Origin: Hydrogenoanaerobacterium saccharovorans
Lineage (GTDB): Bacteria > Bacillota > Clostridia > Oscillospirales > Ruminococcaceae
Assembly (NCBI RefSeq): GCF_003814745.1
Contig: NZ_RKRD01000001.1
Span: 1,736,001-1,800,000 of the forward strand
Direction of reading: 5' to 3'
DNA: 64,000 bases
Part shown: in pieces, positions 52,664-60,821 of the stretch
How the letters are laid out: each line of letters opens with the position of its first letter
Numbering within the stretch: position 1 is the stretch's first letter
Notes under the pieces: model-generated
Told to the model about the DNA's origin: nothing
What the model saw: the letters and a program-made list of their open reading frames with translations, nothing else
Databases searched by the model: none
Made by a program: the position numbers and the translations under genes

Positions 52664-54442
52664 ATGAAAAAACTAATTGCATTAGCACTGGCATTGTTGA
52701 TGGTACTGGGTTTAGCCGCATGCGGCTCACCTAAACCGCAAGCGGAACAAGCCGGCATTCAAGACGGCACCTACACCGGCGAAGGTACCGGTAAAGGCGG
52801 CACAATCAAGGTTGAAGTAACAATTAAAGACAGCGCTGTAACCGACATAAAGGTGCTTGAAAACAAAGAAACCCAAGGCTTTGACAAAGCTATGGAAACA
52901 CTCACCCAAAGCATAATTGAAAAAAACAGCACCGAAGTAGATACTGTTGCAGGCTGTACATTAACCTCAAAAGGCTTTTTAGAGGCAGTAAACGCCGCAT
53001 TGGCTTCGGCAGGTGCAACACCTGAACTGCTGAAAAAAGTTAACGCCACAACTGCCGATGCAGCAGAAAAAAAAGACGTTGAAGAAACACATGATATTGT
53101 TGTTATAGGTGCCGGCGGCGCAGGCTTCAGTGCTGCTATTGAAGCAAAAATGGCGGGAGCCGATGTTATCATCCTTGAAAAGCTCCCCGTACCGGGCGGC
53201 AACACACTTATTTCTGGCGCAGAATATGCAGCCCCTGCAAACTGGCTTCAGGAAAAAGAAAATATTAAAGATAACCCCGAGCAAATGGCTGAGGACATGC
53301 TGAAGGGCGGAGATAATAAAAACGACCCCGAACTGGTTAAAGTAGTTGCAAACGGTGCACTTGACGGGGCAAAATGGCTGAGAGATGTCGTAGGCGTTGA
53401 GTGGGAAAACGAGCTGATGTTCTTCGGCGGACACTCTGTTAAAAGAAGCCTTATTCCAAAAGGAGCAAGCGGCCAGGAAATCATTGTAAAACAGCAGGCA
53501 AAAGCAAAAGAACTTGGTATTAAAGTACTCTGCAATACACCTGCAACCGAGCTTATTACCGATGAAAACGGAAAAGTAGTTGGTGTTAAGGCAGAAGGCC
53601 CCGATGCAAATTACACTTTTAAAACAAACAAAGCGGTCATCCTTACTACAGGCGGATTTGGTTCAAACATTGAAATGAGAAAGAAGTATAACCCTGAAAT
53701 TGACGAAAATATTCTTTCAACAAACTCTGTAGGCAGCACAGGCGATGGCATTGTTATGGCAGAAAAAGTAGGCGCCGAGCTTGTAGGGATGGAATATATT
53801 CAGACTTACCCTATCTGCGATCCGCTTACAGGTACCCTTTTGTACTTTGATGACGCAAGACTATACGGTCATACCGTAATTGTTAACAAAGAAGGCAAAC
53901 GTTTTGTAGAGGAACTCGGTAGACGTGACGTTATGTCGATGGCAATTAAAGCACAAACCGACCATTGCTGCTACGAAATTGTGGATCAAAACGGTTATGA
54001 ACAAAGCAAACTGGAAGAAAATCATGCTGCTGAAATAAAATATCTCTATGACAACAAACTTCTTGTAAAAGGCGATACGATTGAAGAAGTAGCTGATTTC
54101 TTTAAAATTGATTCAACTGAATTTAAAAAGACAATTGAAAATTACAACAAATATGTAGATGCAGGAAAAGACCCAGAGTTTAACAAACGGAGTATGCCTT
54201 CTAAAGTTGAAAAAGCTCCGTTCTATGTAATAAAGGCTGTTCCCGCAGTGCACCACACGATGGGCGGTGTAAAAATCAACACAAATGCTCAGGTAATTAA
54301 TAAAGACGGCAAGGTAATTGAAGGGCTTTACGCAGCAGGCGAAGTTACCGGAGGAATCCACGGTACCAACCGCCTTGGCAGTAACGCTTTAGCCGATATT
54401 ACTGTATTCGGCAGAATTGCAGGCTGCAACGCTTCTAAATAA
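52664..54442 (+). CDS. secreted FMN- and FAD-containing reductase (fumarate/urocanate reductase family) lipoprotein
   Basis: 592 residues. Lipoprotein signal (ALALLMVLGLAA then Cys20), an FMN-bind domain (about 35-125) with the flavin-attachment segment DTVAGCTLTS, and a FAD_binding_2 domain from about 147 (DIVVIGAGGAGFSAAIEAKM, then VPGGNTLISGAEY). The end has HTMGGVKI and GTNRLGSNALAD, the flavin-shield segments of flavocytochrome c-like reductases. It acts outside the cell on an unsaturated acid or similar acceptor. In the usual attachment motif the residue before the Thr is Ala; here it is Cys. An extended -10 (TGATATACT) without good -35 fits activation by the divergent two-component system. 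Confidence 0.9.
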   Translation: MKKLIALALALLMVLGLAACGSPKPQAEQAGIQDGTYTGEGTGKGGTIKVEVTIKDSAVTDIKVLENKETQGFDKAMETLTQSIIEKNSTEVDTVAGCTLTSKGFLEAVNAALASAGATPELLKKVNATTADAAEKKDVEETHDIVVIGAGGAGFSAAIEAKMAGADVIILEKLPVPGGNTLISGAEYAAPANWLQEKENIKDNPEQMAEDMLKGGDNKNDPELVKVVANGALDGAKWLRDVVGVEWENELMFFGGHSVKRSLIPKGASGQEIIVKQQAKAKELGIKVLCNTPATELITDENGKVVGVKAEGPDANYTFKTNKAVILTTGGFGSNIEMRKKYNPEIDENILSTNSVGSTGDGIVMAEKVGAELVGMEYIQTYPICDPLTGTLLYFDDARLYGHTVIVNKEGKRFVEELGRRDVMSMAIKAQTDHCCYEIVDQNGYEQSKLEENHAAEIKYLYDNKLLVKGDTIEEVADFFKIDSTEFKKTIENYNKYVDAGKDPEFNKRSMPSKVEKAPFYVIKAVPAVHHTMGGVKINTNAQVINKDGKVIEGLYAAGEVTGGIHGTNRLGSNALADITVFGRIAGCNASK

Positions 54443-54455
54443 AATTCAATCAACC

Positions 54456-54492
54456 AAAAAGAGTGCAAGCCATAATGGAGTGCACTCTTTTT
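54456..54492 (+). terminator. terminator of the reductase gene
   Basis: AAAAAGAGTGCA pairs with TGCACTCTTTTT; the rest of the gap to the tgl stop holds nothing clear. Confidence 0.88.
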
Positions 54493-54591
54493 GTCAATAT
54501 CATAAGATGTCCTTAAAACTACATAAACTAAAATTCAGTATGTAAAAACTTATCCTATTTTCAATTATTATTGCAAATTTATTATAAGGTG

Positions 54592-55365
54592 TTATATGGA
54601 AGGATTTTGAAATTTATAGTAAATATCATATAGGTTTTTAAAATTCGGTCTGCCCGCTGAATCAAGCAAATAAGCAGATTGTTGTGCACCTTCTTTTCTG
54701 TTGTCGTTTAACACTTTAATAATAGTTTTTGCATTATGAATACCGATACCATGCCCATAGTAAAGTTCGCCATTTAAGTCGATTACATTTTCGCCTTTCC
54801 ATTGCGGTGTCAAAGGGTCTACGTCGGGGTTCGAAAAATATCTGCGGTCTCCCAGCAAATAATCTGACCTTTTTCGCATATATCCAACTTCTTTAAGCAG
54901 TTTGTCAATATAGTGCCAGTTCATCAGGTGGATTTTTGGGAACACTTTGTTAAACAGTTCTTCAGGGTAAATATTCAGCAGCGCTTTATAATAAATAATC
55001 ATCATCGCCGTTGCACATTCTGTTGCATACTTTGAACTGTTTAAATAGATATCACCGATTGCATCGCTTGGCTTTGCGCCATTTTTTAAAACAAAACCTC
55101 CTTCTTGAGTCCGTTCCCAATACGCCTCGTTGCATTTGCTCTTGCGAAAAACAGCAAAACCTAACTGGCTTTTGTCTAGTTCAATTGCAGATTTTACAAT
55201 TTCATTTCTCAGTCTCAGTTCAAAAACAAATTCATCCAGTGAATCGTAGTAATATTTTTTATCGCTTGATGAAAGCGTATTTATAATTTCTTTTTCCACA
55301 TTGTTTGGCTTATATTTTTCTTCCAAAGCCTCTGTATCCAAAGGACTGTTTGATATTATAACCAT
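54592..55365 (-). CDS. tgl: protein-glutamine gamma-glutamyltransferase (spore coat transglutaminase)
   Basis: 257 residues, close to Tgl of Bacillus subtilis (245). Catalytic residues align: Cys117 in KYATECATAMMIIYY, Glu192 in QWKGENVIDL and His205 in YYGHGIGIHNAK. Tgl crosslinks Lys and Gln side chains of coat proteins on the developing spore, so the host is a spore former. Its start overlaps the end of the upstream gene by 10 bases, so the two are translationally coupled; the partner may be a substrate or assembly factor. Confidence 0.92.
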   Translation of the reverse strand: MVIISNSPLDTEALEEKYKPNNVEKEIINTLSSSDKKYYYDSLDEFVFELRLRNEIVKSAIELDKSQLGFAVFRKSKCNEAYWERTQEGGFVLKNGAKPSDAIGDIYLNSSKYATECATAMMIIYYKALLNIYPEELFNKVFPKIHLMNWHYIDKLLKEVGYMRKRSDYLLGDRRYFSNPDVDPLTPQWKGENVIDLNGELYYGHGIGIHNAKTIIKVLNDNRKEGAQQSAYLLDSAGRPNFKNLYDIYYKFQNPSI

Positions 55366-56369
55366 CGAATACCTCCTAACCCGCTCTGGGCAAGATGTAC
55401 TTGTTTACTCACAGGGTAGCTGCTCCATTTATTTTGTAAGCTCCGATTTTGTTTATGAACCTTATGCGCAAAATTGCATAAATTCACTTGTTCATCGTAA
55501 TCCAATTGATGAAACTCATCCAAATGCTCCTGTTCGTTTTTGTTCAACGGGGCAAGCATTTGTCTGTTATGGGGTGCTATTTTTTTGCCCAAATATTTTG
55601 CACCCAAATCAACGCAACATATCTCGGGTTCGCTGGATTGCTGGAAGCTCTCACTTGTAAAGTATAAATAATCAAAATTGTCTTTTAGCCAACCCTGATA
55701 AGCTTGATTGCTGTAATTTTCTGTACTTGGATTGTTACTTTGGGGGTTGGGATAATGTAGAATTTTACGTGACAGCTCAGCATCTTTTTTATCACCAGAA
55801 TCAAGATATTGTGAAATGAGTTTCAGGGAATTGGGGTCTCGGCTTTGGCAAAAACACCAAATCAACTCGTGGCAGTATGCGCCTTGTTTATTCCTTTTAA
55901 AAATCATATTTGCTATGAGCGGCAAAATGGTTTTATCCTTATACTGTACAACCAAAAGCGATGCAGCAGCATCTAAAATCTCATCAAAATCATCACTAAG
56001 TCCGTCGTCATCAGAACCGGAAGCAAGCATCCATTTTAGAACTGCTTGGTTTTGACTGCTGTTGGGGGGCGTTGGTATACCGGCATTCATCAAAACAAGC
56101 CTTTCATCTTTTAAAATTTTACCGCAAAGACTCAAAGCAGTTTTATTTCGTGTATTTAAGTGTGGAAAGAAGTCCAATGTTTTAATCTGTTGGATAAGTA
56201 AAAACAGCGAATAAAAATGCAATCGGCTGTCGTTAATCAATCTGCTTGCCTCTGATTTTTTTGTTTTTCCCATTTTATAAAAATATACCCTAAGTGCATC
56301 AACACCTTTGTTTTTTCTTATTGAGTCCAAAGGACTTAATAGATTGGTATTTGCAAATGATCGATTCAT
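55356..56369 (-). CDS. unknown protein coupled to Tgl
   Basis: 337 residues. No signal peptide or membrane segment. Mostly helical; the middle (about 90-200) has repeats of helix pairs that could be an alpha solenoid (EILDAAASLLVVQYKDKTIL, LIANMIFKRNKQGAYCHEL). A Ser/Asn/Gln-rich linker (PNPQSNNPSTENYSNQ) leads to a C-terminal half rich in Gln and Lys (NKNEQEHLDEFHQLDYDEQ). Gln/Lys richness and coupling to tgl make a spore-coat substrate or partner likely; not a family I know. Ribosome site AAAGGGTGAAATAA. Confidence 0.65.
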   Translation of the reverse strand: MNRSFANTNLLSPLDSIRKNKGVDALRVYFYKMGKTKKSEASRLINDSRLHFYSLFLLIQQIKTLDFFPHLNTRNKTALSLCGKILKDERLVLMNAGIPTPPNSSQNQAVLKWMLASGSDDDGLSDDFDEILDAAASLLVVQYKDKTILPLIANMIFKRNKQGAYCHELIWCFCQSRDPNSLKLISQYLDSGDKKDAELSRKILHYPNPQSNNPSTENYSNQAYQGWLKDNFDYLYFTSESFQQSSEPEICCVDLGAKYLGKKIAPHNRQMLAPLNKNEQEHLDEFHQLDYDEQVNLCNFAHKVHKQNRSLQNKWSSYPVSKQVHLAQSGLGGIRWL

Positions 56370-56596
56370 TTATTTCACCCTTTCTGTAATATAATCTTTT
56401 TGAAGTTGGCATTATTATATAATATTAAAAAATAAATTTTTGTTTCATAAAATACTCCTTCAAACAACACATCCCCCACTATTTATGGTATAGTAATGGG
56501 CTATTGCAAAAAACATCCGCTTAAATAAGGTTGATAAATGAAATCTAAATCTGATGCTGATGCATTTTAGTATAAGTACTTATTAAATTTAAGGCA

Positions 56597-56624
56597 TAAA
56601 AAAACCTCCGGTGAACCGGAGGTT
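56597..56624 (-). terminator. terminator after a small gene
   Basis: AACCTCCGG pairs with CCGGAGGTT; seven T follow on the minus strand. Confidence 0.88.
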
Positions 56625-56626
56625 AC

Positions 56627-56833
56627 TCAGAAAAGATCCAATTTGTTTTCTGCCAACCGCTGCACATACTGTTGCATTTGCTCTTTCGATTGGATTACAT
56701 GAGTATGATTGATAACCTGTTGCTGCTGATCAGGTGAAAGCGTGGCAAAATAGTTCATTGCATCTAAATTTTTTGCGAGCGCCATTCCCAATCCCATTGG
56801 CATTTGAGAACCGTTAGCATAATTTTTCATCAT
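56627..56833 (-). CDS. small protein with Met/Gly-rich start, unknown
   Basis: 68 residues from the ATGATG pair with GAGGTGATT before it; the in-frame extension of 30 codons is unlikely. It reads NGSQMPMGLGMALAKNLDAM, then FATLSPDQQQQVINHTHVIQ. Small proteins of this look are common in Clostridia with no known function; the second half looks like a helical pair. Confidence 0.6.
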   Translation of the reverse strand: MMKNYANGSQMPMGLGMALAKNLDAMNYFATLSPDQQQQVINHTHVIQSKEQMQQYVQRLAENKLDLF

Positions 56834-56975
56834 AATCACCTCTGTATTAGCTTTACCAAAATGCAGAGCAGATAAACCTACGTTTATTGTATTTTGTTTT
56901 ACCGGTTGCACTGAAATGCACAATCATATATAATTATTATTTGTACAATTTTTTTAAGGAGAGGTCTTCAAAATT

Positions 56976-57407
56976 ATGAGCGAAATTAAAGAAGTATACA
57001 ACAAAGAGATTTATGCCCCTTTTTTGGATTATTGCAATGAATTGAAATATAAAACAATGCAAGATTTACTTAAATGTCCGTTTCATTTGTTAAGCAAACG
57101 CCCGGATATTTCCTCGCTTTTATCAAGCAGAATCAAAACTGTATTTGAGACATACCGAAAGGCAAATCCGCGAGAGTTTATCGTTGCAAAAACAAATACA
57201 AAAAACACCTCGTCAATGTCTGATGTGGAACTCCAGATTGCATTGCAGCAGTATTTTAAAGAGAATGCAAACCATTTAATTGTTGCTGCTGAAGCTGTTA
57301 AAGCGGTAAATGGACGAGCCAAACGTGCAGACGTAGTACGCATTTTAGAACAGGCTTTTTGGTGCCAGACAGTTGATAAAGGCTCATTTTATTATAAAGG
57401 CTTATAA
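56976..57407 (+). CDS. unknown cytoplasmic protein
   Basis: 143 residues, ribosome site AAGGAGAGG about 17 bases upstream of the ATG (AGAGG nearer). Predicted helical; a conserved-looking end is GRAKRADVVRILEQAFWCQT. No membrane part. I do not recognise the family. Next gene starts 105 bases later and may be in the same unit. Confidence 0.55.
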   Translation: MSEIKEVYNKEIYAPFLDYCNELKYKTMQDLLKCPFHLLSKRPDISSLLSSRIKTVFETYRKANPREFIVAKTNTKNTSSMSDVELQIALQQYFKENANHLIVAAEAVKAVNGRAKRADVVRILEQAFWCQTVDKGSFYYKGL

Positions 57408-57512
57408 TAAACACATTTGTTTGTTATTATTCTGCTGTTTTTAAAATTAAAATATTTCATGAATTATGAGGAAAGATATAAAGGATATTCGAAATATTGT
57501 AAGGAGGTTGTC

Positions 57513-58019
57513 ATGAAAAAAGCACTATCTATTTTGTTTTTGCTACTCTTGTTTACTGGCTGCACAACAAGTAAAAACAGCAGTTCCGTCATAGAGATAG
57601 ACTACAATAATAAAAAATTCAACCAACTAGTACAAACCCCGCCTGAACAGGCAGTTGCGTTGGTGGTCAACTTTGCAACGGATGAACAAATAAAAATTTT
57701 GCAGCCTCATGAGACTTTAAAATTACAGCAAACCGAAAACATCATTTTTGTAATACCCAAAGACAATCGCAGCGGTATTGCGATTTATTCGCAGGATATA
57801 GAGGCGGACGGAACTTTGTTTGATGTAGAAAAAGTATATGAGAACCCCAAACCTGCAAACGATTTTGCATTGGCAATGCAAGCACTGCGCCCCGAAGGTG
57901 CACCCGCTTACAGAATTGCAATCACGACTAAAGATGGTACGGAATACAGTTATGTAATCAGTTATAACGGAAAAGATGGTAATGAAAATCTCGAATACAT
58001 CACAGAAAAAGCAAGTTAA
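57513..58019 (+). CDS. small lipoprotein, unknown
   Basis: 168 residues from the ATG with AGGAGG five bases upstream; 32 earlier in-frame codons are not used. Lipoprotein signal (LSILFLLLLFTG then Cys16). The mature part looks like an all-beta domain (ENIIFVIPKDNRSGIAIYSQ, YRIAITTKDGTEYSYVISYN). Function unknown. Confidence 0.7.
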   Translation: MKKALSILFLLLLFTGCTTSKNSSSVIEIDYNNKKFNQLVQTPPEQAVALVVNFATDEQIKILQPHETLKLQQTENIIFVIPKDNRSGIAIYSQDIEADGTLFDVEKVYENPKPANDFALAMQALRPEGAPAYRIAITTKDGTEYSYVISYNGKDGNENLEYITEKAS

Positions 58020-58078
58020 AGTACTGGTTAAATTCAGCTCGTGTTTTAACAGTGTTGTATTCACTTACTAATATAAAA

Positions 58079-58126
58079 ACGCCTCTTTAACACACTGAGC
58101 AGCGTGTTAAAGAGGCGTAATTTTTG
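58079..58126. terminator. terminator between the lipoprotein gene and yebC
   Basis: ACGCCTCTTTAACAC and its complement form a 15-bp stem; T residues follow on the plus strand. Confidence 0.9.
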
Positions 58127-58184
58127 CTATACTTTAGCATTGTATTATTATTGATACATCTTTAAAAAGTTTAAGACATTTATA

Positions 58185-58928
58185 TTAGTCTTCGTCCGGC
58201 TCATCAGGCATCTCCCAATTATGGAACACTTGCTGAACATCGTCGTTATCCTCAAGGTGATCGAGCAACAGCGACATCTTGTTTTGCAAATCGGGATCAT
58301 CAATGGTTGTATAAGTGGAGGGTACCATCACAGCGTCTGCAGAAAGCACCTTGTAGCCCTTTTCAATAAGCCCTTTGTTTACGATATGGAGATCATTGGG
58401 CTCGCAGGAGATTTCCACCGCATCTTCTTCAAAATGAAAATCGTTTGCGCCAACCTCCATGCAATCTTCCATAACTTTATCTTCGCTGAGTTTATTGTTC
58501 TCAACAACGACAATTCCCTTGCGTTCAAACATAAAAGATACACAACCGGTTTGTCCAAGATTACCGCCGAATTTATCAAAATAATGGCGCAAATCCCCTG
58601 CTGTACGGTTTTTATTATCTGTTAATGCTTCTACAATTACCGCTACACCGCAAGGTCCATATCCTTCGTAAACCATATCAACGTAATCGTTTTTATTGCC
58701 TTCGCTGGATGCTTTTTTAATCGCACGGTCAATGTTATCATTAGGGACATTGTTGGCTTTGGCTTTTGCAATCAAGTCATACAGTTTGCTGTTATTATTT
58801 GGATCGGCACCGCTTTCTTTGACTGCAACCGAAATTTCTCTGCCTATTTTGGTAAAGATCTTGGCTCGTGCACCATCAGTCTTTTCTTTTTTCCGCTTGA
58901 TGGTACTCCACTTGGAATGTCCAGACAT
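58185..58928 (-). CDS. yebC: YebC/PmpR family protein
   Basis: 247 residues of the YebC family: starts SGHSKWSTIKRKKEKTDGAR, with ANNVPNDNIDRAIKKAS and YEGYGPCGVAVIVEALTDN. The family was described as transcription regulators; newer work connects YebC proteins to translation at proline-rich stretches. An acidic end (EDNDDVQQVFHNWEMPDEPDED) is usual. Strong promoter TTGAAC-17-TAGAAT at 58968-58996. Confidence 0.95.
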   Translation of the reverse strand: MSGHSKWSTIKRKKEKTDGARAKIFTKIGREISVAVKESGADPNNNSKLYDLIAKAKANNVPNDNIDRAIKKASSEGNKNDYVDMVYEGYGPCGVAVIVEALTDNKNRTAGDLRHYFDKFGGNLGQTGCVSFMFERKGIVVVENNKLSEDKVMEDCMEVGANDFHFEEDAVEISCEPNDLHIVNKGLIEKGYKVLSADAVMVPSTYTTIDDPDLQNKMSLLLDHLEDNDDVQQVFHNWEMPDEPDED

Positions 58929-58967
58929 CTAAAATCGTCCTCTCATGTAAAGAATTCATACTTATTC

Positions 58968-58996
58968 ATTCTATCACACCAAATTAGCTAGTTCAA
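58968..58996 (-). promoter_or_regulatory. yebC promoter
   Basis: On the minus strand TTGAAC and TAGAAT are 17 bases apart with an extended TG. Confidence 0.75.
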
Positions 58997-59060
58997 GGGT
59001 TAAAAAAGGTACTTAAGAAAAAAATTGCCTGAATATCTTCTTATTTTTGAGCATTAGGCA

Positions 59061-59089
59061 TTGTGCATTTCTGCTAAAAGTGATAGAAT
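59061..59089 (+). promoter_or_regulatory. promoter of the second PII-like/antiporter operon
   Basis: TTGTGC and TAGAAT are 17 bases apart with TG one base before the -10 box. Confidence 0.65.
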
Positions 59090-59114
59090 GTTATAGTAAT
59101 TCCATACAAAAAAC

Positions 59115-59142
59115 AGCTGTGCCAATTCACAGCTATAGGAGG
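59115..59142 (+). promoter_or_regulatory. hairpin directly before the ribosome site of the second PII-like gene
   Basis: AGCTGTG and CACAGCT form a 7-bp hairpin that ends two bases before AGGAGG; it could tune translation. Confidence 0.45.
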
Positions 59143-59150
59143 TTAGAGCA

Positions 59151-59486
59151 ATGAAACTTTTAGTGTTTGTATTAAACAAAATTGAAACACTGGAACCGCT
59201 GCTTGAACGTTTTTCGCATGACGGAATCAGCGGTGCAACCATATTGAACAGCAACGGGATGGCTCACACCCTTTCGGAGTACGGTGGGTCGTTTCTTGGT
59301 TCTTTGCGTGCAATTTTAAACCCAGAACGTGTAGAAAGCAGAACACTGTTTGCGGTACTGCCGGAAGATCAGGTAGAAATTGCAGTGAAAGCAATCGAGC
59401 TGGTTGTCGGTGATCTTTCTAAACCAGACACGGGTATCGTATTTACCGTACCTGTTGACTTTACAAAAGGAATTAAACTTAACTGA
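59151..59486 (+). CDS. PII-like signalling protein paired with the antiporter, second copy
   Basis: 111 residues with the same plan as the protein at 49607: strand KLLVFVLNK, helix LEPLLERFSHDGISGATI, a T-loop-like part (about 35-55), strand TLFAVLPE, helix VEIAVKAIELVVGD and last strand GIVFTVPVDF. The two share VLN, the GATI/GATILxSxGMA block and KPxxGxxFxVP. It is 17 bases ahead of its antiporter, the reverse of the other locus. Target and ligand are inferred. Confidence 0.75.
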   Translation: MKLLVFVLNKIETLEPLLERFSHDGISGATILNSNGMAHTLSEYGGSFLGSLRAILNPERVESRTLFAVLPEDQVEIAVKAIELVVGDLSKPDTGIVFTVPVDFTKGIKLN

Positions 59487-59503
59487 AAAGGCTGTAGGCA
59501 AAT

Positions 59504-60679
59504 ATGAAATTAGATGTATTCTTTTATCTCGCTGTTATTTTATTGACCGGCTTACTGTTTGGTAAACTTGCCAAACTGGTTAAACTGCCAAATGTAACCG
59601 GATATTTAATAGGGGGGTTGTTAATTGGTCCTTCCGTTTTGGGGTTGATCCCCGGCGAAACAGTATCGCAGTTGACTATGATATCGGACATGGCACTGGG
59701 TTTTATTGCCTTTTCGATAGGCAGTGAATTTAAAATCAGCTATTTTAAGCGTGTAGGATTTACCCCTATTGTTATTGCAATTTTGGAAGCTTTGTGTGCA
59801 GTATGGTTTGTTTTGGGCGGCCTTTTGCTGGCAGGCTTTAAATTGCCGTTTTCGTTAATACTTAGCGCAATAGCAGCCGCTACCGCACCTGCTGCAACCA
59901 TTATGGTTATCAAGCAGTATAAGGCAAAAGGGCCTGTTACCGAAACCCTGCTAAGCGTTGTGGCACTTGACGATGCCGTGGCTTTGATTGCATTCGGTTT
60001 TGCTGTAACCATTGCAAAAAGTATTATTTCACCCAATGCCGGCTCTTTGGCTATGTCGATTTTAGACCCCATTTTTGAAGTGGTTATCACCCTAGTGGCA
60101 GGCAGTTTATTAGGACTTGCATTCGCGTTTTTGCTAAAATTTTTCAAAAGCCAAGCCAACCACTTAAACCTGAGTGCCGCTTTTGTATTTTTGACAATTA
60201 CGTGTGCAAAAATGCTCAATGTATCCGCCTTGCTAACGTGTATGGCAATGGGCGCTGTTTTGGTTAATCTTTCAGACGCTTCTGAAGATGCAATGAAGAT
60301 TACCGACATGGTTACTCCCCCATTGTTTATGATGTTCTTCGTGCTTTCGGGCGCAGGGCTGGACATCTCGATTTTGCCGTCAATCGGAGTTGTAGGTGTT
60401 ATTTATATCATTCTGCGTGTTGCCGGTAAGATGTTTGGCGCATGGGCTGGTGGTGCCATTATGAAGGCACCTGCTACCGTTCGTAAATATCTTGGTCCTG
60501 CACTGATCCCTCAGGCAGGTGTTGCCATCGGTTTGACGTTTGTGGCACAAACTGTAGTACCGGAATATGCAGATACAATACGCGCTGTTGTACTTTGCGG
60601 TACACTTATTTATGAAATAGTAGGGCCGGCTATTGTAAAAATCAGCCTTACTAAAGCCGGAGAAATTGCAGACAAATAA
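59504..60679 (+). CDS. CPA2 family cation/proton antiporter, second copy
   Basis: 391 residues, about twelve membrane segments. Paralogue of the protein at 48357: LPNVTGYLIGGLLIGPSVLG, MALGFIAFSIGSEFK, ATAPAATIMVIKQYKAKGPVT and VALDDAVALIAFGFAV line up with it. The second aspartate pair and the AxxxPG-like end (LIPQAGVAIGLTFVAQ) are kept. No RCK domain. Ion (Na+ or K+) cannot be read from sequence. Confidence 0.92.
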   Translation: MKLDVFFYLAVILLTGLLFGKLAKLVKLPNVTGYLIGGLLIGPSVLGLIPGETVSQLTMISDMALGFIAFSIGSEFKISYFKRVGFTPIVIAILEALCAVWFVLGGLLLAGFKLPFSLILSAIAAATAPAATIMVIKQYKAKGPVTETLLSVVALDDAVALIAFGFAVTIAKSIISPNAGSLAMSILDPIFEVVITLVAGSLLGLAFAFLLKFFKSQANHLNLSAAFVFLTITCAKMLNVSALLTCMAMGAVLVNLSDASEDAMKITDMVTPPLFMMFFVLSGAGLDISILPSIGVVGVIYIILRVAGKMFGAWAGGAIMKAPATVRKYLGPALIPQAGVAIGLTFVAQTVVPEYADTIRAVVLCGTLIYEIVGPAIVKISLTKAGEIADK

Positions 60680-60690
60680 AAATCTTATCT

Positions 60691-60727
60691 TCCCATTGCT
60701 TGATACTTAAAGCAATGGGATTTTTTA
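60691..60727 (+). terminator. terminator of the second antiporter gene
   Basis: TCCCATTGCTT pairs with AAGCAATGGGA; six T follow. Confidence 0.9.
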
Positions 60728-60744
60728 TAATTACAGTGATTGGG

Positions 60745-60772
60745 TTGATTTTCTGTAAAAACAGAATATACT
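60745..60772 (+). promoter_or_regulatory. adenine deaminase promoter
   Basis: TTGATT and TATACT are 16 bases apart; the spacer holds the inverted repeat TTCTGT/ACAGAA. Confidence 0.6.
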
Positions 60773-60821
60773 ATATAGTAATACTTATATATAATATATA
60801 CAGTTATAAGGAGGTTGTGAT

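Noticed and set aside
56425..56448. A 7-codon mini-frame with AAGGAG upstream of the tgl partner gene
   Set aside because: Too short and A+T rich to tell from chance; no attenuator hairpin next to it.
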